This document shows positions 55,112-64,000 of a stretch of 64,000 nucleotides of DNA, piece after piece. Source of the stretch: Laburnicola sp. R22_1 (Eukaryota > Ascomycota > Dothideomycetes > Pleosporales > Didymosphaeriaceae); NCBI GenBank assembly GCA_014281115.1, contig JACONQ010000004.1, positions 3,844,001 through 3,908,000 on the forward strand, read 5' to 3'. The notes under the pieces are model-generated. The model was not told where the DNA came from. It searched no databases and worked only from the letters and a program-made list of their open reading frames with translations. A program made the position numbers and the translations under genes. Numbering within the stretch: the first letter of the stretch is position 1; every line of letters starts with the position of its first letter.

Positions 55112-58100
55112 GGCGTGCAAGCGATGCCCAAGGGTTTCCCATCCGATGGGCGCAGCTGGAGCGTCAGGCGTCCCGGCAAAGAACCAGATTGGAGGACGTG
55201 GGCTGGAGAGGGCGAGCTCGCGCAAGCAGAACAATACCGTCCAGACGTCGGGTTGTGGTGTAGGGAACGCGCGGAACTGGGATGGAGCTTGTCTAGTAAC
55301 AAGCGCTGTCTTGTCAAGTTGTAGTCTTGTCTAATAGCAAGATAAAGGCCGAACAGACAGCTGCATAGATGGAGCTGGAGAGCTGGCGAAACCTTCCGAG
55401 GGAGAGCGGGTTGTTTCGAGGGGGCGCGAGAGCTCTACGTATATGCCACCGTCGGAGACAACAGGCCAACCTCCACCCAGCGGCATCTCTCCCGCTCCGC
55501 GTAGGCCAACCACCGACACTGACCAGCGGTTGTTGAGCGGCTCGGCGAAGTTGTGAGGGGGCTGACGGATGGGGCTAGCAGCAGAGGCGTGAGAGCCATG
55601 CCGCGGCTTTTCGCTGCACCGCAGCCAGAGGGAACGACGCCAGGATCGCAGGGCCGCTAAGATCTGGGGGCACCATACGCTCCGATAAACGAGGCGCCTG
55701 CATCAAAGAGCTTTCGTCCGCACGCACGACCCGGTGCTGGGCGAAACCGATGGTCCAGATTGATGGCCAGGATGGGCAGGGCGGAGAGGGTGGTGAAGGT
55801 AGAGGACCGCGCCCGACAGGGGCTGTCAAACCAACCCCATCTGCACTGCCGGTTCTCTAGCGGTGCGAACCAAACGTTCGTAGCATAACTTTGCGTGGTG
55901 AATGTGGGCCGTATGGGGTGTGGTACTCAGTTGACAAGCAAGAGGTTATCTCCGGGAGGGGCGCCTTCCGGTCCACCACGCCTCTCTCATGGTCCACGCG
56001 CTGTCTCCTGCCCTCATGGTCCACGCGCTCTCTCCCTCTCCCATGCCTCGTTCAGCATTGAGCCCGCACGCTTGTGATTCTGCGAAACATGCAATAAAAC
56101 CCAGCTCTGCCACCAGCCGTGGGCCACCAACAGATCGAAATATGGCCCCCTGCGCATTTCGGAGCAGCTACCCACCATGCACATCTTCATTTCAGTTGGC
56201 GGAATTTTTGCAACACCATGGCGGTCCGCACCTTTCGAATCCGCGCCTCCAGCATCCAGTGAGTGTCGAGCAAAGCCCTTGTGGTCGGGCTGGAGGGGAA
56301 ACATGTTGCAATCAATCATACTCGGCTTAGACCCGATGGTCCCGATCTTAGATCTGAGATGGCCCCACGCGCTTATCGGATTTCCAAGCTTCAAGCCCTG
56401 TTCGCCCTCCTCCCCATTTGAGGCATCGGTCGCAATAACATTCATCGCCTAGCAGGGAACCGAAACACGCCCGCCCCGCTCCGCCGGCTGATGTCAAAAG
56501 GACTCTATCCGCGAGTCTGCTCCCCCACCTACGTCATTTTCCTCGAGCTGGCCTGAGACCATTGTTCATCCCGCGGGCTGGGCTTGGCTGCCGACCATCG
56601 ACCGCAGCTTTGAAACCGAACCCGAGGAACGTCAGCTTCGTCAGCCTTGCAAATGGCCAGGCCTGGCCGCCATCAAGGAACATTACAGGTATCTGGCGCC
56701 TTGGCTGATGTCCTGAGCATTTCCAACTTCCAAGAACGGGGGTCCATCACATCACAGGGGTGGATTTTGAACTTTGTAAAAGACCTTGGTGCATGGCATG
56801 GGCGGACGGTACCTAGGTCTTGTGTACAGGTTGCACGTCCTCTAATTTTCTCCGAGAAACTCTCGCGCGTGCATCATCCGCCTAGTCACGTGAGGAATGG
56901 GCCGCCCGGAAGAGTATTCATCGCGCGTTGATATAGTTGAGCACCCTGATCAACAGCTGGTCGAGACTCCCCCAGGGAGAGTGCTAAGATTAACTGGCTC
57001 TTTATACCGCAGTAACAGTAGCTCCATCCACGTACCATTAGTGGTGCGATAAGTCGAGAGCATACAGACGCTAACGCCACGAACGAGTGTTTACTGTTTG
57101 TACGCAAGAGACTACGGTAATTCTTGATTCTAAGCTATACTGTTGTCTATGTTATAGGATATGCCGGCATTTGCATTCCACAGCGTCTCAACAAGCCTCC
57201 TCACTACTGCGAGCTCAGAGTAGCATGTTTTTCATCTCTCAGGCTATATTGAATCCCCACTGCGTGCGGGCCCTATTTTCTAAGAGTTCCTGAACGAAGA
57301 ATCTATCAAGTATTCGCGGCCAGAGATAGTTTCACAGTAGAGAGGATCGAGGGACATGGTATGGTCTAGGTAACCTTCTAAGCTTGTGGGGGAGTGAACT
57401 GCGTGAGTGATCATGGGCGAGTCCGATGCATTTACAGTAGCGGATCGGATATTCTTTGTAACTGACGAGGACGACGGGTAGGCAGCATTCCTTCCATCTG
57501 ATTCTTTTAAAAGCCATACATACTAGTAGGTGCATGAATCTCGCCCGACAGAGAAAAGGCGAATGAACTGCTTGTTCAATGTCGCACCTATCCGTGACAG
57601 GCAAGTGCTTCATTAGGATGTCATAGTTGAACAGACAAATAACCCAGCACAGGACTCGAGACTATAAGGTAGCCATGCCATCACAGGAGTGTAGCCTGCC
57701 TCATGCAAGTTGCCACCCGCCGTTACGTTTCGGTTTCGCCCTGGTGGAGCGCGTGTCTGCGTCGTGCACATGTGCTGAGAAAGTGCTGCGACGACGAATA
57801 AGGGATGGGAAACGAGTGGTCAATCGCTGCATCGTCCTTCGAGTCCAGGTGCGACGGAGGATATTTCATCGTGGGACTACGGGCGTGTTCGCACAGCTAA
57901 GAGATATAGTGTTACTGTGATGTTACTGTGATAAACCGCCGAGTGAGTGCTACAGATAGAGTGCTAGACATGGTCACCATATTACCACAATTGAATATTT
58001 CCCGTGTGTGCGTGTGTGTGTCCGAACACTACCCACCACACCCTCTTCGACTCGAATCCGCCTTATGTGGTACCTCTGTAGAACGCGCAAGCTGAGCTTT

Positions 58101-58990
58101 TCCATCGCCCCGACCGAGTCCCGCCCGACACATGTGCATGTATCACGCGTCGTCGCGCAATCCTCGAGCCCAGCACGCTACGCAACGTACCACCGACGCT
58201 GTTTGTGGTTAGTAAGGTCCAATGCTGGACGCTGCTTTGAGAGATTCGAGGGTCTTTTGCGTGAGGAACTGCCTGCCTACGCTGATGGGAAGTTCTCAGC
58301 CGCGTGATAGGAGCTCGACCTCGGGACCAGTCCAGTCGTGTAGGGAGGCAATAAGTAACGCAAACTTTGTCTTTTTACCTTTGATTATGCTGGCGAGCAG
58401 ACAAGCTATCAATGCCAGCACTCTCTTTGAAAACTTCGCACGAGTCCCCCAAACAGAGAGAGAACCACGCCAAGGCCAAGGCCACGGCGACTCCCGGCGA
58501 CCTGCATGCAGCGCATACACCCCAGCCCCTTCCATGCCTTCCCCCCAACTCAAAATCCAAAAACCAATAAACGCCACCCACCACACACAGATCCTCCCAC
58601 CCACCAAATTCTGACATCACATCTCCCCCGTCGCACAACGAACGCCTGATGTCGTACCAGCCCTAGCCCCAGCCCCAGCCCAGCTTTTTGCATAGGTTGC
58701 GCCTGGTTCTGCCGAATCCCTCCGCACCGATACCGATCACTAGTTAACTTACCGCACGTGCTGAATCGGGGAATATACGGCGAGTACCGAGGTTTAGCCG
58801 CTTTTTGGTGGGGGTTCCCGTGCGAGGGAGTTTTTTCTTCCAGGTCGCAAGGGTGCGGGGATCGAGATTGGCGAGGGGGAGCTAGGGAACGGTATCGGTG
58901 CTGTGCGGTGATCTGGAGGTCTACGTCTCTACCTATCTCGGTAGGGAGAGTTGATTGGGTCACTTATTGGGCTGCTGGCAGGTTGCGGTG

Positions 58991-59019
58991 CTTGTTTGTT
59001 TGTTTGTTTGTTTGTTTGC
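58991..59019. repeat. TTTG tetranucleotide repeat in the 5' leader
   Basis: About six or seven GTTT units ending eight bases before the start codon of the homocysteine methyltransferase gene. Length changes here could affect leader length. Confidence 0.8.
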
Positions 59020-59027
59020 TTGCAAGT

Positions 59028-60363
59028 ATGGCGAACGAAGATGGGAAAAGAGGAGGGGAGGTGGAAGAAGGCTCGACACGCAGCGCTCCTCGATTATCCA
59101 CACTGCTCAAAGATGGCAAGGGCGTGGTTCTTGATGGAGGGATGGCGACGTATTTGGAGACTCTCGGCGCAGGTACGCAGGCCCTCCCCGAGTATCAAGA
59201 TTGAATATCAGACGGTTTACCACTCCACCACTCCGCCTCTCCAATGTCCATCCGCTTCGCAGCGCAGCGCAGCGCATCGCATCTACCCCCCCCAAAACAC
59301 ACCCCAAACACCCTCACAACCCCCAACCACACACACACAAACTAATAAACCCGCAGACATATCCAGCACGCCCCTCTGGTCCGCGCACCTCCTCCTCACC
59401 TCCCCCACCCTAATAACCCGCGCCCACCTCACCTACTTCCACGCCGGCGCCCGCATAGCCCTCACAACCTCGTACCAAGCCTCCCTCTCAGGCCTAACCA
59501 CGCACCTCGACATCACCCCCTCCTCCGCCCACGCCCTCATCCAAAAAAGCGTCGACCTCGCCTTCGACGCCCGCCGCCAGTACTCCGCCCAAGCCCGCAC
59601 CACGTCTCCCTCCTCCGCCCCCAACGACGAAGCCAAAACCGAACAAGACCTCCTCATCGCAGGCAGCATCGGCCCCTACGGCGCCACCCTCGCCAACGGC
59701 GCCGAATACACCGGCCTCTACGCCCCGCCTCCCACAGCCGCCGCCTTCACTGCCTTCCATCTCCCCCGCATAGCCACGCTCGTCGCCTCGGGCGCGCACC
59801 TCCTAGCGTTTGAAACCCTCCCCTCGTACGCCGAAACCCGAGCGCTGACGTCCCTCCTAACGACCCGCTTTGCAGACGTAGAAGCCATGTTTACCTTCAC
59901 GCTGCGCCGCGGCCCGACGGAGGGAGAGGAAGAAGAAGAGGAAGAAGAGGAGGAAGAGGAGATATGCATACCCGACGGCACGCCCCTCGCAACCGTGACC
60001 GCGCACCTCGCTTCCATACCGTCCGTCATCGCGCTAGGCGTAAACTGCGTGGCGCCCTCTCTCGCGCTCAAGGGGCTCCGCCAAATGCGCAAGGGAACGA
60101 CTAAGCCGCTCGTTGCGTATCCCAACGCGGGGGAAACGTGGAACGCGGAGACGCGAGCGTGGGAAGGGGAGAAGATGAAAGGGGAGGAGCTGAGGATGTG
60201 GACGCGGGCGTTTTGGGACGCGGGCGCGAGGGTCATTGGCGGGTGTTGTGGGGTCGGGCCCGAGGAGGTGCGCGTTGTTGCTGAGGTGGTGGGCGAGATG
60301 GAGACGGAGGAGGCGGAGAAGGAGAAGGGGAGGAGGAGTCGTGGTGCGAACTGCACGGGGTAA
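59028..60363 (+). CDS. Homocysteine S-methyltransferase
   Basis: Exons 59028-59172 and 59357-60363 (184-bp intron gtacgc...cgcag, phase 1) give 383 aa. The start ATG follows a TTTG tract. The barrel opens with VVLDGGMATYLETLGADIS across the splice, then PLWSAHLLLTSP, AHLTYFHAGARIALTTSYQA, IAGSIGPYGATLANGAEYTG and LAFETLPS. The zinc-binding cysteines are in ALGVNCVAP and IGGCCGVGP. It transfers a methyl group from S-methylmethionine or SAM to homocysteine, making methionine (as yeast Mht1/Sam4). An insert of twelve consecutive Glu (about 59935-59962) sits in a loop and is unusual for the family, encoded by a GAA/GAG repeat. No lesion seen. Confidence 0.9.
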
Positions 60364-60514
60364 ATAGATGATCATCATATCATACTGTGGCAGTACGTAA
60401 AGCGACAGCACGCACGCATGCATTCTTGCAAGTGGTCATGAACAAACTTCACCTATGCGGCTGAGCCCTCGCAACAAGAGCATGATGTGAGGTAAGAAGG
60501 AGAGAGCCCAGCAT
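60364..60514. other. Short 3' flank of the homocysteine methyltransferase gene
   Basis: Non-coding; separates the gene from the MITE-like element. Confidence 0.4.
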
Positions 60515-60666
60515 CAGGTGGTGCGATAATTCGTGAGGCCTTGTTAAGACTCACAGGAAAAAAAAAGTCCAACTACCATGTGTTTCTTTAGGATAGGGAA
60601 TACAAATAGTAACTATACTCTAGACAATTTTTTAGCTCAAGGCCTCGCGAACTGTTGCATCGCCTG
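60515..60666. repeat. MITE-like inverted-repeat element, copy B
   Basis: About 152 bp, inverted relative to the copy at 7453-7598. Left end GGTGCGATAATTCGTGAGGC; right end (reverse complement) GGCGATGCAACAGTTCGCGA. Internal similarity to copy A is clear but with many differences. Lies between the 3' ends of the homocysteine methyltransferase and TAF5 genes. Confidence 0.6.
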
Positions 60667-60832
60667 GTGCCAGAGCGGGTATTGAATGCATCACATTGCG
60701 CAAAAAAAAAAAAAAAAAAAAAGAAGTACCATCACGTAGACCATTCCAACTAAACGCAAAGTTTTGCCCACCACCCAAGCGATAAGAAAATGCTCATTAC
60801 GTCCTTTACCCCCTACGCCAACACCGGCACTC
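60667..60832. other. Short gene-free segment with poly-A tract
   Basis: Contains a run of about 21 A (60702-60722) just beyond the 3' end of the TAF5 gene. Otherwise nothing recognised. Confidence 0.5.
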
Positions 60833-63513
60833 CTATCTTAACGGCCTCGGCAGGTACGCCCCTCCCGCAAGCACCAGATTCATCCTCGTAAACTGCACCT
60901 TGTACACAGGGCTCTCCTTTGTGGGAAACGCCGAGATCTGATCAGCCGTCACGCCCGACTCTTTCGCCGCCTTCTTCGCGCCCGTAACCGGTGCCCCAGA
61001 CGCACCCTTGGTAGTCAGCGCCCCGTCGGCTTTCGCCGCAGCGGCAGCGCCCTCCGCAGCCTTGGACGCCGACTCGTTGGTTTCTTGCACGGCGTCCCAG
61101 ACGCGCACAGTCTGGTCAGCGCCACAGGAAACAAGAACGGTAGACTCGACACTCCACGAGAGCGACCATATACCACCTTTGCCGTGACCGCGCATGCGCT
61201 TTTTCCGCCGGCCTGTCTCGAGCGTCCACAGTATGATGTTGCCCACATCATCAGCGCTTGCAAGCGTCTTGCCGTCAGGCGAGCAGGCGATTGCCGTGAC
61301 GTTTCCGGTATGTCCCGTGAACAATCGCAGGCAGTTGCCGCCCGATATGTGCCACATTCGCACCGTCTTATCGCATGAGCCGGTGAAGACGTACAAGTTG
61401 TTCGGGTGGAATGCAACACAGTCGACGTCGTTGTCATGCCCTACGTATATTCTCAGCGGCTCGATGTGGTCAGTTGCCCAGAGGCGAGCAGTGCGGTCGT
61501 TCGAGCCTGTCATGAAGTAGTGGCCATAGGGGCCCCATTGTAGATCCCAAATCGGGTTGTCGTGGCCGCGGTAGGCGACTAGACATTGCCACATGTCCAG
61601 CGACCAGAGCCGAACCGATTTGTCTTCCGACGCGGAGAGAAGGTATTGTGAGGAGGTCGAGGGTCCGCTAGGGTCAGGGTTAACGGTAGCAGGGGAGAAG
61701 GCAACGGCGTAGATTGGACCCGAGTGACCGACAAGTCGGCGCGATGAAGCGGGTTGCGAGTTTTCGGGAACAGTAGACGTGAGTGCACTACCGTCCATCG
61801 ACCATACTCGGATATAAGACTCAGCCATGCCAGCCGCAACGAGCTTGTTGTCTCCGGAGAAGTCGATGCAATTTATGCTGGTACAAGTGTTTAGCTTTGC
61901 CACCATGGTCTTATGTTTGCAACTTACCTGTCGTAGGTATTGTGGAATGTATACATGGTCACGCTCACCCCAGGGCCAATACCGCCTGTCCGTGTGCCCT
62001 CCAGTCTGTAGCGGTCGCGGTGTTCTACCACCTTCTGCACCTCCATGGAGACGTCTCGGGCCAGCGATGGTGGAAGAGGCACAATGTCGCGAGAGGGACC
62101 GTCATCGGTCGGCTCGCGTTTGATGCGCGCTTCATACTCGTCCACGAGGGAAGGCTGTCCTGGTCTTGGCGCTTTCTTAGCGTCTTCGTCCTGCAGCGCT
62201 GCTCGCACGTCGTCCTGCAAATCGGGGTCTTGAGGGTATGGACCGAGGGTAAGCCGTATGCGGGCAGCGTCGGCCTCAGGGTCATGCCGCGATGTCAAAG
62301 GATGCCCAGGATTGTGACCAGGAATGCCTTCGTCTTCGGCTGGAAGTTCGTCTTCGTTCTGTCCGCTGGCCAATATCGCGGCGATACTCCTCTCTGTGGT
62401 TGCCGTCCGGTCCACGGTAACGATATTCATGTGGTCACGAATGATATCTATTAGTGCCTGTCCTCCTTCGAACATCTTCGATTCTAGAAATTGTATCAAG
62501 TTGTAGAAGGGCGCCAGGGTCATGGTCACCCGATACTTGTTCTCCAGATACAGCTTTGCGACGCGGCTGTCTGTCAGATGGGCGGGTAACCGAATGGCTC
62601 CCAGCGTGTGGATGTCGTCCGCGTGGTCGCGCTCGAACATGCTGCGATAGTTTTTGAAGAAATTCTCGGCGTCTTTCGAATAGTACTCGCGCACGAGATC
62701 AAGAAAGGAATATACGAAGGTCGGCCATAACAGCTTGCGCAACTCGGGCTTGTATATGTCCAAGATGTCGTCCATGTACTTTCGCAGCAGCTCGAATGCT
62801 TTCGTGGCTTTTGCACCGCCCTGCTCGGAGGTATTGGAGACGAGTGAGGTCCCGTTCGTAGCAGGCGGTTCGGACTCCTTCCGGAGCATAGCTTCGGTGC
62901 GGACATAGCCTTTTTTGCTAAGATATTCAAGGACCTGGGACCGTCAGCAAGGTGCAACATATATACAAGTGCAGCTCAGAGGCTGCTGTGAAATCGGCTA
63001 ACATATGCGCGGTCGAGGACGGGAGGGCCGACTGGGGCAGGTCTATTCACGCCAGCGTGAGACCTTGTCGGCTGTTCTGGGCGGCCATATGTAGGCACCT
63101 TGGGGAAGTTGCGCGCCTGCCGGTATTCTGACATATCGACCAAGTTGAAGATTGAGAGAGTGTTGCGTGCTTGGAACAAAGGAGAGGCACTGCGACTTAT
63201 ATAACAAACAATGGCAGCCGGAAACCTGCGTCTTGCACACTTCACCCTTTGAACAATAAGAGGGTCTTCACCCTTTGGACAATAAGAGGGTCGTGTGTGA
63301 ACAATAAGAGAATAGAGACGTCAATAGAAGATTGCGACTGACAATTTGGTTCAAATTCTGCTGCGACTGCGGTCCTGACGAGCCCCCCGGCGGCGGAGGC
63401 ACTGAGTTCTGCTGCGACGGCATCCCATTGTGCGGCGGCAGACCCGCGCTGGGCGGTCCATTCCCGACGCTCATGGCGCGTCCAGCCCCAGGCCCTGGAG
63501 GGGGCCCGGACAT
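60833..63513 (-). CDS. TAF5: TAF5, TFIID/SAGA subunit with LisH, NTD2 and WD40 repeats
   Basis: Three exons (63343-63513, 61928-62934, 60833-61877; introns of 408 and 50 bp) give 740 aa. Exon 1 (MSGPPPGPGAGRAMSVGNGP, ending NLNQI) splices to VLEYLSKKGYVRTEAMLRKE, the LisH motif. NTD2 follows (KYMDDILDIYKPELRKLLWP, FVYSFLDLV, FERDHADDIHTLGAIRLPAH, YRVTMTLAPFYNLIQFLE). A linker leads to at least six WD40 repeats (LLSASEDKSVRLWSLDMWQC, FMTGSNDRTARLWA, VFTGSCDKTVRMWHISGG, VSCGADQTVRVWD). TAF5 is an architectural subunit of general transcription factor TFIID and of SAGA. The first intron is long for this window and holds another possible first exon. No lesion seen. Confidence 0.93.
63240..63292. 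repeat. 26-bp tandem repeat in TAF5 intron 1
   Basis: Two adjacent copies of CTTCACCCTTTGRACAATAA followed by GAGGGT, plus a partial third (GTGAACAATAAGAG). Inside the 408-bp intron. Confidence 0.8.
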
Positions 63514-64000
63514 GGCAAATGTTCCCCTGCTCTTTCACTTTGCGCCAGGCGGTCGCATTCACCTTGGGGCGGAGCTGGCTTCGGTCGCGTGGGACATGGA
63601 GCGCGTCGTCGTCCGGGCAATGCGCAAGGCGATGGTAGGAGGAGTATTGGCGGAGGAGGGCGGAGAAAGGCGTGCTTTTTTGGCTCCTATGCAGTGAAAG
63701 CTGCCATGTTGAGGACGTCGCTGTCCCATGGGCCAGAGCGCCGTGGCTCGTGCCCGCCAAGGCATTCGACATCCAGGTCTCACTTGCATGTGCTTTGCGT
63801 CCTCACGCGGAACATTGCCCCAGTCTTCCACCAAATAAAGTCCAAGAGACTCTCTCATTTCGATTCCGCTCACATCGATTACTTCCTCCATACAGACCCC
63901 CCGCAACCAGCCTGACACACAAGGCTAGAGCTCCCCCGGGCGCGCCTTCCCCACAAACTCACCTCCTCCACACTCGACCTCCTCCACACTCGACCTCCTC
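63514..64000. other. TAF5 upstream region and window end
   Basis: About 490 bp with the presumed TAF5 promoter. The last 40 bases are 2.5 copies of a 16-bp unit, ACCTCCTCCACACTCG, cut by the window edge. Confidence 0.5.

Larger units (their letters stand above)
54642..59027. other. Large gene-free interval between divergent genes
   Basis: About 4.4 kb from the Gln/Pro-rich gene start to the homocysteine methyltransferase start. It contains ACA repeats (about 54760-54780), GGATGC hexamers (separate entry), a duplicated phrase with CATGGTCCACGCGCT at 55989 and 56017, and TTTG repeats just before 59028. No supported gene, although short frames exist on both strands. Confidence 0.45.

Noticed and set aside
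54923..55334. Open frames over the GGATGC repeat
   Set aside because: Long only because a hexamer repeat is open in several frames; composition is Arg/Met or Ser/Ala repeats.

Overview
This 64 kb window is nuclear DNA of a filamentous ascomycete (Pezizomycotina). The evidence is short GT-AG introns of about 48-110 bp with CTAAC/CTGAC branch points, typical fungal families (CP2/Grainyhead-like factor, N2227 methyltransferase, fungal rhodopsin-domain protein, DUF2855), Fot1/pogo and Tc1/mariner transposons, and CpA-to-TpA decay that looks like repeat-induced point mutation (RIP). A dothideomycete is a reasonable guess, but I cannot prove the class from the window.

Layout. 1-5.4 kb: one DUF2855 gene broken by three transposons, namely a Fot1/pogo element in its middle, a 160-bp hAT-type MITE near its 3' end, and a second pogo element inside that MITE. 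6-17.5 kb: mostly accessory genes. A secreted M43 metalloprotease and a three-exon N2227 (carnosine N-methyltransferase-like) gene are intact; a rhodopsin-domain gene, a SET-domain gene, an unknown gene and a membrane-protein tail are broken. A small secreted-peptide gene lies at 17.3 kb. 19-26 kb: a three-exon conserved unknown and a five-exon CP2-family transcription factor, both intact. 27.6-33.3 kb: two more pogo elements in a long gene-free stretch, the second riddled with RIP-type stops. 35-41 kb: a CENP-K/Sim4-like kinetochore gene divergent from a three-KH RNA-binding protein (HEK2/Rnc1-like), then a BTB/POZ gene. 41-46.6 kb: an M43 metalloprotease pseudogene and a 3.2-kb Tc1/mariner-like element carrying a DDE transposase plus a second, oppositely oriented 533-codon ORF destroyed by TAG/TAA stops. 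47.9-54.6 kb: a Ser/Thr-rich cell-surface mucin-like protein and a Gln/Pro-rich conserved protein. 59-63.5 kb: a homocysteine S-methyltransferase and TAF5, a TFIID/SAGA subunit. A pair of related ~150-bp inverted-repeat elements lies at 7.5 kb and 60.5 kb.

How it fits together. Housekeeping and regulatory genes (TAF5, CP2 factor, KH protein, CENP-K, homocysteine methyltransferase, N2227) read through cleanly once introns are removed. Lesions (frameshifts, nonsense codons, insertions) are concentrated in accessory or secreted/membrane genes and in transposons. The window therefore mixes a maintained gene core with decaying, transposon-invaded segments. The most unusual items are the two-ORF Tc1/mariner-like element and the three-deep insertion in the DUF2855 gene, whose original junctions can be recovered from the target duplications. 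Exon boundaries were worked out by hand from splice signals and reading frame and have not been checked against transcripts.
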